DNA of 43,590 nt from Lachnospiraceae bacterium. GTDB taxonomy: Bacteria > Bacillota > Clostridia > Lachnospirales > Lachnospiraceae. Of the stretch, positions 29,110-37,771 are shown in pieces. Position 1 is the first letter of the stretch, and each line of letters opens with the position of its first letter. The notes under the pieces are model-generated. The model was not told where the DNA came from, ran no database searches, and worked only from the letters and a program-made list of their open reading frames with translations. The position numbers and the translations under genes were made by a program. The DNA lies in assembly GCA_017440575.1 (NCBI GenBank), contig JAFSGY010000070.1:1-43590 (forward strand). The letters are read 5' to 3'.

Positions 29110-29558
29110 ATTCTATTGTGTTATACAACAGATATGAAAACGAAGGACTTGGAAAGATATATTATATCGGAACGAGATTCGATAATGCGAGGATTGAACT
29201 TACGCAGGGAGCAAATATCCGCACAAGTGGATTGGAAAGTGCAGATTCATGCATAGTAAAGATACCAAATGATAGTTCATTGCCAAAGCCTTATGTTGCA
29301 CCGGTGCAATGGAAAAAACTTTCCGATGAGGAAATACAGGGAACTTTTACGCTGGATAAGGGGGATAAATCTTTTTTTGCAATATGTAAAAAGAAGGAAC
29401 TGGGAATAGATAGAGCATTACCAGAAGGCTTGATTGACAGTGAGACATATGAGGAAGGTTTTTTCGAATATATGAGTAACGAGTATGGTTATTCTTACAT
29501 GTTAAACACTGTAGATGTATATTCATTGATTCCTAGATTCGAAATAGGAGGAAATTGA
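29091..29558 (+). CDS. Head-closure-type minor structural protein
   Basis: A 155-aa protein starting GIGYIDSIVLYNRYENE, followed by a beta-rich middle and a C-terminal DVYSLIPRFEIGG. Position between connector and tail-completion genes indicates a head-closure role (DUF6751-like from memory). AGAAGG sets the ATG at 29091, overlapping the previous gene by 19 nt. VAPVQ at about residues 69-73 comes from the dispersed palindrome. Confidence 0.65.
   Translation: MGIGYIDSIVLYNRYENEGLGKIYYIGTRFDNARIELTQGANIRTSGLESADSCIVKIPNDSSLPKPYVAPVQWKKLSDEEIQGTFTLDKGDKSFFAICKKKELGIDRALPEGLIDSETYEEGFFEYMSNEYGYSYMLNTVDVYSLIPRFEIGGN
29295..29309. repeat. Dispersed palindrome inside a gene
   Basis: GTTGCACCGGTGCAA, with the perfect 14-bp core, is read in frame as VAPVQ. 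Confidence 0.9.
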
Positions 29559-30049
29559 TGTCACAGGAAAAAGCATATGAAATCCTTAGCTCGGAAGAGC
29601 AGGAAGTCATAGGAAAAGCTATTTATTCATTAGTATCGGAATGCCCTGCTATTCCTAAAAGTGTTAAGAAAAGTTATGGAGATATAAATTCCAATACAGT
29701 AGGAATGTTTGCAGAGCAGGGAGCAATAATACGTGAGCGATATGTAAATGGAGCCTTTATAGCACAGTATCCATTTACGTTATTGTATCGTTCTAAGCCA
29801 GATTCTGATAAGGAGAGGATGGCTAGAGAGGAAACACTTTCTAATATTGCAAAGTGGCTTTGTGGTAAGGAAATAGTTTTAATTGAAACAGGCTATAAGC
29901 TATCAGAGTATCCTGCACTGACAGATGGTAGAAAGATAATAGGGATAGAACAAAGGCAGACAGTATATCCCGCAGGAAAGCTTGAAGATGGAAGTGTGGA
30001 TTATCAGGTTCATCTGATAGTGGAGTATAGGAAGAAAGGAATGTATTGA
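29558..30049 (+). CDS. Tail-completion / minor capsid-type protein
   Basis: A 163-aa protein (EILSSEEQEVIGKAIYSLVSECPAIPKSVKKSYGDINSNTVGMF, then GAIIRERYVNGAFIAQYPFTLLYRSKPDSDKER and VDYQVHLIVEYRKKG). The beta-sandwich order and position before the major tail protein match siphophage tail-terminator proteins, which stop tail tube growth and join the head. AGGAGG sets the ATG at 29558. Confidence 0.7.
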   Translation: MSQEKAYEILSSEEQEVIGKAIYSLVSECPAIPKSVKKSYGDINSNTVGMFAEQGAIIRERYVNGAFIAQYPFTLLYRSKPDSDKERMAREETLSNIAKWLCGKEIVLIETGYKLSEYPALTDGRKIIGIEQRQTVYPAGKLEDGSVDYQVHLIVEYRKKGMY

Positions 30050-30051
30050 GC

Positions 30052-30552
30052 ATGAAAAGACATTTGTTAGCACATTTTGTGGATATAAAAATGGATACGA
30101 CATTTGCTACTTCTGAGTATCACCTTCTTGGTGAGGGAATCAATTCGCTGACGGAAGAATTTAACCCAGAGGAAGAGACGGAACAGTGGATTAATCAGGC
30201 AAATGGAACTACTGATATTAAATCATATACACCATCTATTTCTGTGGAAATGCAGGATGTAGATCAGGAGGATACAGACCTACTGACATGGGTAAATAAT
30301 ATGATTGATACACTTCCAACAGGTAAGGAAGCAGTGACATCGTATATCAGAGTAAGAGTTCAGGGAAATGGACCAGAGTATCCGGCTGTAAGAAGACAGT
30401 GTGCAATCTCAGTAGGTAGTACTGGTGGAGATGCAGGAGGCAATGTAAATAATGCGTTAACAATTGGTGGTAGAGGAGATGGTGTTAAAGGCACCTTCAA
30501 TATGAAAACCAAGACATTTACAGAAACAACGACTGCTAGTGCCAGTTCATAA
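30052..30552 (+). CDS. Major tail tube protein
   Basis: A 166-aa protein: HFVDIKMDTTFATSEYHLLGEGINSLTEEFNPEEETEQWINQANGTTDIKSYTPSISVEMQD, then TGKEAVTSYIRVRVQG and a Ser/Thr-rich end (TFTETTTASASS). The pattern, length and place before the tail chaperones identify the tube protein. TTG at 30046 overlapping the previous stop is an alternative start. A terminator-like hairpin follows, which would keep this gene more abundant than the chaperones. Confidence 0.8.
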   Translation: MKRHLLAHFVDIKMDTTFATSEYHLLGEGINSLTEEFNPEEETEQWINQANGTTDIKSYTPSISVEMQDVDQEDTDLLTWVNNMIDTLPTGKEAVTSYIRVRVQGNGPEYPAVRRQCAISVGSTGGDAGGNVNNALTIGGRGDGVKGTFNMKTKTFTETTTASASS

Positions 30553-30578
30553 CAGTGATGTTAAGCAATATTAACATA

Positions 30579-30619
30579 AATGGGCGGAAACCTTTCGAAT
30601 CCGCCCATTTTTCGAAAGG
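30579..30619 (+). promoter_or_regulatory. Overlapping hairpins (attenuator-like) between tail tube and chaperone genes
   Basis: AATGGGCGGA/TCCGCCCATT (30579-30588, 30600-30609) plus T run forms a terminator. CCTTTCGAA/TTCGAAAGG (30591-30599, 30611-30619) is a second perfect stem that shares its region and whose 3' arm includes the AAAGGA site of the next gene. The two cannot fully coexist. Either one would lower chaperone output. Confidence 0.6.
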
Positions 30620-30628
30620 ATGTTAAGG

Positions 30629-31054
30629 ATGGAAAAATTAAGAGTAGATAATGGATTAAAGAAGATAGAGGTAAATGATAGGGGAGATTTTATTGAATTC
30701 TCTGTTAAAGATAATAAGTTTATTGAGGGATTTGGAGAACTTGTCACATGGATGGAAGGGGTGTTAAGAAATCAGAAACAGCAGACTACAGAGGAAACAG
30801 AAAAGACAATAGAGATGATATTGGACGATATTAAGGGAAAAAGTGAAATATGCAAGGAAGCATGTTGCAGGATAGATAAGTTATTTGGTTCAGATACCTG
30901 TAAAAAGGTGTTTGGAAATATTGAGCCGGATGAGTATGTAATTGGAGAGTTTATGGATCAGATCGTTGATTTTATGGATAAGTTCCAGAAAGAAAGACAG
31001 GAAAGTATAGGAAGTAAATACAGTAACGAGAGAAAGGGTGCTAACAGTATATAA
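30629..31054 (+). CDS. Tail assembly chaperone
   Basis: A 141-aa acidic helical protein (EKLRVDNGLKKIEVNDRGDFIEFSVKDNKFIEGFGELVTWMEGVL...) at the usual place of the first tail assembly chaperone, before Gp15 and the tape measure. AAAGGA at 30615-30620 sets the ATG at 30629; the ATG at 30620 overlaps that site. Its stop overlaps the Gp15 start (TAATG). A frameshifted fusion with Gp15, as in lambda G-GT, was not evident. Confidence 0.75.
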   Translation: MEKLRVDNGLKKIEVNDRGDFIEFSVKDNKFIEGFGELVTWMEGVLRNQKQQTTEETEKTIEMILDDIKGKSEICKEACCRIDKLFGSDTCKKVFGNIEPDEYVIGEFMDQIVDFMDKFQKERQESIGSKYSNERKGANSI

Positions 31055-31614
31055 TGTGGAATATCTTAATGGACAAGCTTCCAACTGAATATAAGGGATT
31101 TCCGATTGATTCCGATTTCAGAGTTGGCATTCAGATGTTTCAAGCACTTAATGATAAGGAGTTAATGGAAAAGGAGAGGGTGGCGGTTGCACTGAATCTC
31201 CTTTTTTTAGATAAGGAAAATATACCGGATTTGGAAACGGCAATCGAGGGAATAAATTATTTCTTATCAGGCTGGATGACAGACAGGATAGAAAAAAAGA
31301 AACACGATATAAAGGTAACAGACTATGACATAGACCAGTGGCGTATTTACGCAGCATTCCGTTCACAATATGGAATAAACCTCAATATCGAGAATTTACA
31401 TTTTTGGGAGTTCATGGCATTGCTTACAACGTTGGATGAGTGTGCGTATACAAGAGTTATCGATATTAGGACAAGGAAAGTAGATAATAAGATGTCACCT
31501 GAAGCAAAAAAGGCACTGAGAGAGGCTAAGGAGAGATATAACTTGGAAGAAGAGGAGATAACACCAGAAGATCAAGACATAATCGATAATTTCATGAAGT
31601 ACGTGAAGGGGTGA
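31054..31614 (+). CDS. Gp15-family tail assembly protein
   Basis: A 186-aa protein of the bacteriophage Gp15 family: TEYKGFPIDSDFRVGIQMFQ, ALNLLFLDKENIPDLETAIEGINYFLSGW, VTDYDIDQWRIYAAFRSQYGINLNIENLHFWEFMALLTTL. Gp15 proteins occupy the second chaperone position before the tape measure in gram-positive phages. Its ATG overlaps the previous stop, so translation is coupled. Confidence 0.85.
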   Translation: MWNILMDKLPTEYKGFPIDSDFRVGIQMFQALNDKELMEKERVAVALNLLFLDKENIPDLETAIEGINYFLSGWMTDRIEKKKHDIKVTDYDIDQWRIYAAFRSQYGINLNIENLHFWEFMALLTTLDECAYTRVIDIRTRKVDNKMSPEAKKALREAKERYNLEEEEITPEDQDIIDNFMKYVKG

Positions 31615-31621
31615 ATAATAC

Positions 31622-34288
31622 ATGGCAGCAGGATATGATGGCTCTATTAGAATTAACACACAAATTGAGACAAAAAATATCAATAGTCAGATGATGAAGG
31701 TTGTAAATTCTATAAGTAAAACAGAAAAAGAAATAGCGAATCTTCGTAATAAAATGAAGCAGCTGGAATTTGCTAAAATACCAACACAGGAATATGTACA
31801 GTTGCAAAAAGAATTGGCCAGTGCAGAAACGAAGGCAGATAGTTTGTATGGAAAACTGAGAATATTAGAGAAAACTGGTGCAAATAGGACAAGTGCAAGC
31901 TTTCTGAGGTTAAAAGAACAGATAGCAGAGGCTGATGAAAGGATTGATGCGCTGCGAATGGGGATTACTGATTTGGAAAGCTCAGGAGCAGCATTTACAA
32001 GTGGTGTGGATTCGGCAGAGTACAAGAAAGCAGCAGATAAAGTAGAGGAATTATCGGCGAATCTGAAGGTGAGTCATAAGAGATTAACAGAACTAAATAA
32101 ACAGACGGAGGAAACATCGGATAAGTTTGCAAAGATTAAGGATAAAGCCCAAAGTGCCTTTAAGTCCATGATAGAAGGGAGTAAGAAAAGCAGTAAGACG
32201 TTATCGACTCTGGGAAGTAGAACTAGAGGGATTCTGTTGAGTCTTTTAATATTCAACAATATAACCAAAGCTTTTAATAGCATGGTTGGTGGAATGAAGG
32301 AAGGTTTTAATAATTTGGTCATTTATGCGGATGATTATAATGTTGCGATGTCGCAATTAAAATCTTCTAATACACAAATGAAGAATAGTCTTGCAACTGC
32401 ATTTGGATCAATTGTACAGATGGCAATTCCTCATTTGATTACATTGATTAATTATGTTACAGAGGCATCAAACAGAGTAGCACAGTTTACAGCTGTATTA
32501 GCGGGGAAAGATTCGTGGACGAAAGCAGTAGCAGTACAGGAAGATTATGCAGAATCATTAAGTGGAACTGCGTCAGCAGCAAAGAAAGCCAAGGGAGTGT
32601 TGGCATCTTTTGATACGTTGGAAGTATTAAATAAAAAGGATACATCAACGGGAGGTACTACGACAAATCCTAAGGATATGTTTGAAGAGGTGCCAATCGA
32701 GAATGCGGAAATTACTAGTATCGCAGAACGATTTAAACAGATGGTGAATGCGAGTGACTGGGAAGGAATAGGAACATTATTAAGTGATAAATTAAAGAAA
32801 TCTATGCAGGATATAGAGTGGCAGAAAGTTTATAGTAATGCGGATATGTTTGGCTCTGGGCTTGCGGCATTTTTAAATGGTCTTGTTAAGCCGGCTACAT
32901 TTAAGGAAGTGGGAAAAACTACAGCGGGTTCGCTAAATACGTGTCTGCATTTCCTAAATAGCTTTGGGAAGGACTTCGAATGGGGAAAATTTGGGGAATC
33001 TCTTTCGGAAGGAGTAAAAGGTTTTCTGATGGAGTGGGATGCAGAGCTTACGGGAGAAACCTTTAGCACTTTTGCATCAGGGCTTTTACAAGCAGCAACA
33101 GAAGCCATAGAGACTACAGGAGATAATGACACCTTTGAGGTGTTAGGACAGAAATTTGTAGATTTGATATGTGGAATACAATGGGGAGACCTTACATGGG
33201 ATTTAATCAATTTTTTTGTGGCTTTGCAAGATGCAGCCGGAGAATTGCCAGCAGACTTTGCACGTGGAATAGCAGAAGGGATTCTGAAGAAAATAACAGG
33301 TCAGGAGAACTTGGAAATAGAAACACCAGAGTGGCTTAACAATATAATTGAGGCCATGTTGAAAGGACCATTGCCAGTGCAGCCTTTATCATTTGTAAAA
33401 ATGATATTACCTGATGAGCAGGAGGAAAAAGAACAATTAGCACAATTCTTAGGCAGAGTTTATCAATGGTTGGATGGAGATATTAGAAATCTGTTCACAA
33501 AAGAAAAATGGCAGGAATTAACGACAGGATTAAAGGAAGGACTTGCTGCAAATTGGGAAGAATTTGAAATCCTGTGGGAAGAATCGGGAGCTGCGTTGTG
33601 GTGGGAAGAGGATGTAGCACCGTGGTTTACTGTAGAAAAGTGGGCTGAGGTTGCGAGTGGAATTAGCGAAGGGATCTCCACAAAATGGGACGAAACCAGT
33701 GAAACTTGGAAAACGAATATTAAGAGTTGGTGGGAAGAGGATGTAGTACCGTGGTTCACGGTAGAAAAGTGGAAGACAATTGGCGAGAACATGAAGAAAG
33801 GCGTACACAATGGATTCTATGGCATTGTTTCTAAAACAGTGGACGTTGCAAATGGAATTATATCTTCGTGTGAAAATATGGTTAATAAGTTGATTGATAA
33901 GATAAATTCACTAGTACAAGAAGCACAAGCACTTGCAAATAAAGTACCGGGAATGAACTGGGAGTTACCAACTTTAAATCCTATATCCTTTGGACGTGTG
34001 CAGGCTCCTGACATTCCGGCACTTGCGGATGGAGATGTAATTCGAGGGGGAAATCCATTTTTAGCAATATTAGGAGATCAGCCACATGGACAAACGAATA
34101 TTGAAGCACCATTGAGTACAATTGAAGAGGCAGTATCTAGAGCAGTGGGTGGAAATAATGGAACAGGTCCTCTTATTGTAGAGCTGTATATGGATAGTGA
34201 AAAGTTTGCAAGACTGTTCATGGATAATTGGATGCAGGAAGCCAGCAGAAGGGGACTTAATGTTGATATATTGGAAGGAAATACATAA
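31622..34288 (+). CDS. Tail tape measure protein
   Basis: An 888-aa tape measure that sets tail length and is expelled during DNA ejection. It has an N-terminal coiled coil (about 20-175, KTEKEIANLRNKMKQLE), a hydrophobic segment near 200-225 (TLGSRTRGILLSLLIFNNITKAF), and a Trp-rich region near 630-725 with two repeats of WWEEDVxPWFTVEKW (DNA copies near 33601 and 33730). ANKVPGMNWELPTLNPISFGRVQAPDIPALADGDVI near 760-800 is a typical C-terminal motif, without a peptidase domain. At about 1.5 angstrom per residue the tail would be near 130 nm. Confidence 0.92.
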   Translation: MAAGYDGSIRINTQIETKNINSQMMKVVNSISKTEKEIANLRNKMKQLEFAKIPTQEYVQLQKELASAETKADSLYGKLRILEKTGANRTSASFLRLKEQIAEADERIDALRMGITDLESSGAAFTSGVDSAEYKKAADKVEELSANLKVSHKRLTELNKQTEETSDKFAKIKDKAQSAFKSMIEGSKKSSKTLSTLGSRTRGILLSLLIFNNITKAFNSMVGGMKEGFNNLVIYADDYNVAMSQLKSSNTQMKNSLATAFGSIVQMAIPHLITLINYVTEASNRVAQFTAVLAGKDSWTKAVAVQEDYAESLSGTASAAKKAKGVLASFDTLEVLNKKDTSTGGTTTNPKDMFEEVPIENAEITSIAERFKQMVNASDWEGIGTLLSDKLKKSMQDIEWQKVYSNADMFGSGLAAFLNGLVKPATFKEVGKTTAGSLNTCLHFLNSFGKDFEWGKFGESLSEGVKGFLMEWDAELTGETFSTFASGLLQAATEAIETTGDNDTFEVLGQKFVDLICGIQWGDLTWDLINFFVALQDAAGELPADFARGIAEGILKKITGQENLEIETPEWLNNIIEAMLKGPLPVQPLSFVKMILPDEQEEKEQLAQFLGRVYQWLDGDIRNLFTKEKWQELTTGLKEGLAANWEEFEILWEESGAALWWEEDVAPWFTVEKWAEVASGISEGISTKWDETSETWKTNIKSWWEEDVVPWFTVEKWKTIGENMKKGVHNGFYGIVSKTVDVANGIISSCENMVNKLIDKINSLVQEAQALANKVPGMNWELPTLNPISFGRVQAPDIPALADGDVIRGGNPFLAILGDQPHGQTNIEAPLSTIEEAVSRAVGGNNGTGPLIVELYMDSEKFARLFMDNWMQEASRRGLNVDILEGNT

Positions 34289-34677
34289 TGAAATTTACGC
34301 AGGGAATTAGAATAGATGGCACATTATTTGATGTGCCTCTGTTATCTATTAAAAGAAATTTTGATGTATTAGATAAATATGCAGAACGCAACGAAGAAGA
34401 TGGCGATTTGCTGAGAGAAGTTGCAGGTGTATATGCTAATTACACGTTGGCATTTGGAACCATCAACGATGATGACACATATGAGATGTTGATTAACAAG
34501 CTGACAGAGCCGATAGCTTTCCATGATTTTGAGATACCTACGACTAAAGGAATATTTGAGTTTAAAGGGTATATTAGTCAAGTGTCAGATGAGATAAGTA
34601 AAATTATGGAAGACACAGCAAAGTTTAAAGGTCTGACGTGTAAATTCACTATGAAGGAACCGTTCAGAACACCGTAG
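34288..34677 (+). CDS. Tail tip protein, distal-tail-like
   Basis: A 129-aa beta-rich protein (KFTQGIRIDGTLFDVPLLSIKRNFDVLDKYAERNEEDGDLLREVAGVYANYTLAFGT) located between tape measure and the large tail protein, the usual place for a distal tail or baseplate hub component. The ATG overlaps the tape measure stop by 1 nt. It is shorter than full distal tail proteins, so only the hub core may be present. Confidence 0.7.
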   Translation: MKFTQGIRIDGTLFDVPLLSIKRNFDVLDKYAERNEEDGDLLREVAGVYANYTLAFGTINDDDTYEMLINKLTEPIAFHDFEIPTTKGIFEFKGYISQVSDEISKIMEDTAKFKGLTCKFTMKEPFRTP

Positions 34678-34690
34678 GAGGACTTTCGGA

Positions 34691-36418
34691 ATGCCAAAGA
34701 CAGGTTTTTATTGTGTATATGGATTAAAAGATACTACAGCTTTGCAGGATAGTACACCGGCAAGTGAATGCAATCAGGAATTTGGGAATTTGGAATTGCT
34801 GAAGGAAAATACTGAGCCGGGGGATTATGCGACGCTGGAAAAGAATTTTTTCTTACTAGATGCATCTCAAAATGAGATGCCTGATGAACCGGAAGATTTT
34901 GCATTTTATTCTAATGCTATGTCTGGGGGAGATGGTACATTTTCGAACAATCCGTGTCTTAATATTAGTTTTACAGAGAATCATTCAAGCATTGGATTTA
35001 CATTCTATTTCAAGGATGACTATCCTTTAGAGATGGATATTGTATGGTATGACATCTATGGAATTCAGATAGCGAGCAAATATTTTGAAATAGATAGTAA
35101 TGTGTATTTTGCAAGGAATCAGGTAGAGAACTATGCAAAAGTGAAAATAACGTTTACGAAAGCAAGACCATGTCGGTATGTAAAGCTTTGGCACATAGAA
35201 TATGGAACAGACTTGATAATGGGTGAAGGTGGAATGCCGCTTAAGGGAGCAAGCCTGATAGAAGAAACAGACAGGACGTCAGATAAGATTGCTATTAACA
35301 AGCTGTCATATAAATTGATAGATACAGAAGATGACTTTAATGTTGGAAATATATCTGGTTTACACAAAGTAATGCAAAAGAGGCAGAAATTACATGCTTA
35401 TGAAGTGGTAAATGGAAATACATTAGAGTTGGGAACTTTCTTTTTGGATGATGTTAAGACAACAAAGAATGTTACAAGTATTTCAGCGGTGGATTTCAAA
35501 GGTGTTTTGGATGATTATACATTTAAAAATGGTAAGGTCTATGATGGAGAATTGGCCGGAAATGTAATTGATGAAATTATGACGGTAGCAGGAATAGAAG
35601 ACTATGAGGTAGATGATGAAGTAAGAAGTCTGCCGTTATATGGATGGCTTAAGATTCAAACCTGCAGAAAAGCTTTAAGAGAAGTGTTATTTGCTTGTGG
35701 AGCTGTAGCCGAAAGTACACGTAGAAATAGCATGAGAATTTTCAGACCGGGAAGGAAGATACAGACAGCAATTGAGCGAACAAGAAAGTTTTCAACATCA
35801 GTATCATATAAGGATTATATATCTGATGTATCTATTAAATATCCAGAATACTTTTTGGTGGATGAAGAAAAGCAGATTGTGAAAGGAGTGTACAATCCGG
35901 GAATATATACTGTGGAACTTTCATTCCCTGCAAAGGATATGGTTATCAATACGGGAGAAATAATAGAGCAATCTTATAACTATGTGCAATTTAAGGTTGC
36001 AGAGCAAGACACAGAGATTGTTATAAAAGGTAAAAAATATAGCAAAGATGATTTAATGATAACTGCATCTGTGCCTAATATCGAGGCAGGGAAGTTGAGA
36101 AAAACTAAGAGCTTCACATGTACAGTATTAAGCGGAAAAACAGCGTTGGAACGAGCAGAAGAAATTTTAGATTACTATTCTTTGCAGATAGGCTTAAAGA
36201 TAAAGTTTCTGAATCAAGGCGATGCTCCGGGAATGTGGGGAGAGATTCAAAATAACAACAGAGCATATGGAAACTATCTGGCCGGAATAGAAAAGATGAC
36301 TACGGATCTGACAGGAGGATTTATCAGTACAGCAGAGCTGAGAGGATATTACAAGCTGGTATCAGATTTCTATTATACTGGAGAGTTAATTGCTGGAGAG
36401 GATATGGGGGTGCTGTAA
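34691..36418 (+). CDS. Tail tip / baseplate protein (Tal-like without lytic domain)
   Basis: A 575-aa protein. The N-terminal third contains a beta-sandwich (PEDFAFYSNAMSGGDGTFSNNPCLNISFTE with YPLEMDIVWYDIYGI) that may bind carbohydrate. The middle (NKLSYKLIDTEDDFNVGNISGLHKVMQKRQKLHAYEVVNG, TISAVDFKGVLDDYTFKNG) and the end (AGIEKMTTDLTGGFISTAELRG) fit gp27/Tal-type hub proteins. No peptidase or glycosidase motif is seen. AGGAGG precedes the ATG. It lies between the distal tail gene and the small baseplate genes. Confidence 0.75.
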   Translation: MPKTGFYCVYGLKDTTALQDSTPASECNQEFGNLELLKENTEPGDYATLEKNFFLLDASQNEMPDEPEDFAFYSNAMSGGDGTFSNNPCLNISFTENHSSIGFTFYFKDDYPLEMDIVWYDIYGIQIASKYFEIDSNVYFARNQVENYAKVKITFTKARPCRYVKLWHIEYGTDLIMGEGGMPLKGASLIEETDRTSDKIAINKLSYKLIDTEDDFNVGNISGLHKVMQKRQKLHAYEVVNGNTLELGTFFLDDVKTTKNVTSISAVDFKGVLDDYTFKNGKVYDGELAGNVIDEIMTVAGIEDYEVDDEVRSLPLYGWLKIQTCRKALREVLFACGAVAESTRRNSMRIFRPGRKIQTAIERTRKFSTSVSYKDYISDVSIKYPEYFLVDEEKQIVKGVYNPGIYTVELSFPAKDMVINTGEIIEQSYNYVQFKVAEQDTEIVIKGKKYSKDDLMITASVPNIEAGKLRKTKSFTCTVLSGKTALERAEEILDYYSLQIGLKIKFLNQGDAPGMWGEIQNNNRAYGNYLAGIEKMTTDLTGGFISTAELRGYYKLVSDFYYTGELIAGEDMGVL

Positions 36419-36814
36419 TTGGAATTTGTGTATGACAGAACCTATGAGGATGTGAAAAATAGGACATCGAAAGGATATCTGAACGCAGCAGATTTAAACA
36501 GGGTTGAGAATAATATAGATGAGTTGGCCGGATATGTGGATTTGGAACTGGAAACTAAGCAGTGGGATATCGGAGGATTACCGAGACAAAGCGATTTTGA
36601 AAGAATACTTTCTAATATTTCTAAGCTCAAGGAATATTTTGCGATACTGCAAACAACGCCAGTTGCACCGGTGCAACCTTTAAATAGTTATCAAAAATGG
36701 AACGACATAGAACGTATATTATTTGACATGTACAGTCTGTATATGCGTAGCGTGAGCAATAAATATTATTGTGGAGAAGATATTGGCTGTGGAGATGAGA
36801 TAGGAGTGATTTAG
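36419..36814 (+). CDS. Baseplate or tail-fibre-associated protein
   Basis: A 131-aa protein (TTG start at 36419 with GGGGGTG upstream). FVYDRTYEDVKNRTSKGYLNAADLNRVENNIDELAGYV is a motif often seen at baseplate genes of clostridial phages. Two similar helical segments (RQSDFERILSNISKLKEYF and YQKWNDIERILFDMYSLY) flank a TPVAPVQPLN linker that coincides with a dispersed palindrome. It starts on the base after the previous stop. Confidence 0.65.
   Translation: MEFVYDRTYEDVKNRTSKGYLNAADLNRVENNIDELAGYVDLELETKQWDIGGLPRQSDFERILSNISKLKEYFAILQTTPVAPVQPLNSYQKWNDIERILFDMYSLYMRSVSNKYYCGEDIGCGDEIGVI
36662..36677. repeat. Dispersed palindrome inside a gene (perfect 16-mer)
   Basis: GTTGCACCGGTGCAAC is perfect over 16 bp and is read in frame as VAPVQ in a linker between two similar helical segments. 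Confidence 0.95.
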
Positions 36815-36815
36815 T

Positions 36816-37310
36816 ATGGCATTTGTAATTAAAACATGGGTAGACAGGGTAGTAGAATATGCAGGAAGGCGTAAGTTGACGAATGTAACAACAGGAACAG
36901 AAGAACTGGTGGATGTAGCAAGAAGTGAAGGCACAGTATCAAAGGAAGGGGATGCCTTCAACGCTAAGAATATGAATAATTTGGAACAGAGAATACATGA
37001 TACCTTTGCGGAGGTAACCAAGGTATATACGGATGTAGTGGTAGCAGCTAGTAATTGGGGAACGTACACAGCAACTCTGACAGGCGAATCGGATATAGTG
37101 ACAGAATATCCATATAAAGCGGATATTACGTTAGAAGGTATAACAGCAGAGCATTGTGCCAAGGTAAGCTTTGCACCGGCAGAGATTGCAGATGAAGTTT
37201 TTGCACCCTACAACAACACACAATCTGGTAAGATTAGGATTTATGCAAAGTCTAAGCCGATTGAAGCAATAACCATACCAACAATATACGCAATAAAGAA
37301 AGGGGTATAG
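36816..37310 (+). CDS. Minor tail / baseplate protein
   Basis: A 164-aa protein. The N-terminus (FVIKTWVDRVVEYAGRRKLTNV, then VSKEGDAFNAKNMNNLEQRIHDTF) is a segment often placed at the start of clostridial phage tail fibres. The C-terminal part (TYTATLTGESDIVTEYPYKADITLEGITAEHCAKVSFAPAEI.. and GKIRIYAKSKP) is a small beta-sandwich. It may be a short fibre. It follows the previous gene by 1 nt. Confidence 0.7.
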   Translation: MAFVIKTWVDRVVEYAGRRKLTNVTTGTEELVDVARSEGTVSKEGDAFNAKNMNNLEQRIHDTFAEVTKVYTDVVVAASNWGTYTATLTGESDIVTEYPYKADITLEGITAEHCAKVSFAPAEIADEVFAPYNNTQSGKIRIYAKSKPIEAITIPTIYAIKKGV

Positions 37311-37311
37311 C

Positions 37312-37656
37312 ATGAAGATTAGTGTAGCATTCGAAGAAAAGAATGGTAAGAAGTATTATAAACAGCATAAGACAAAGTATCACTTGGAAAACGAGAGTGC
37401 ACTTATGGATATTATTCCTAATGATACACCTGAAAGAATGAGGTTCTATTATTGCGATCATGGAGCATGGATATTTGATACTGAAGCATATGAGGAATAT
37501 CTTGCTGAGGTGCAGGAAAAACAGCAGGAGGCTGCAAACAATGATACAATAATTACGCAGCAGGATATGCTGGTAGCAATGATGGAGCTGGCACAGCAGA
37601 TCAGCGATATGGAAACAGAATTCAATCAATTGAAAGCTACGGTAGGAGGGGAATAA
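37312..37656 (+). CDS. Small tail-associated protein
   Basis: A 114-aa protein: a basic start (KISVAFEEKNGKKYYKQHKTKYHL), then a CDHGAWIFDTEAYEEYLAEVQEKQQ segment and a coiled-coil end (MLVAMMELAQQISDMETEFNQLKATVGG). It sits in the operon just before the XkdX-like gene, as small tail accessory proteins do. GGGGTATAG precedes the ATG. Confidence 0.6.
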   Translation: MKISVAFEEKNGKKYYKQHKTKYHLENESALMDIIPNDTPERMRFYYCDHGAWIFDTEAYEEYLAEVQEKQQEAANNDTIITQQDMLVAMMELAQQISDMETEFNQLKATVGGE

Positions 37657-37657
37657 T

Positions 37658-37768
37658 ATGGCAACAATCTATTATAAAATAATTAAGTCAGGTGATATGA
37701 GCATTGAACAGGTGCCGGACAAATGGCGGGCACAGGTGCAGGAGATGCTGGATGCAGAGGAGGTATAA
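37658..37768 (+). CDS. XkdX-like small protein
   Basis: A 36-aa protein (MATIYYKIIKSGDMSIEQVP...KWRAQVQEML) matching the XkdX pattern: an aromatic start, then a short helix pair with W. XkdX-like genes lie after tail fibre genes in Firmicute phages. TAGGAGGGG precedes the ATG. Confidence 0.7.
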   Translation: MATIYYKIIKSGDMSIEQVPDKWRAQVQEMLDAEEV

Positions 37769-37771
37769 GCT

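Noticed and set aside
37151-37180. TTTGCACCGGCAGAG as a seventh copy of the dispersed palindrome
   Set aside because: Only the left half matches; the right half is not palindromic and the reading is FAPAE, not VAPVQ.
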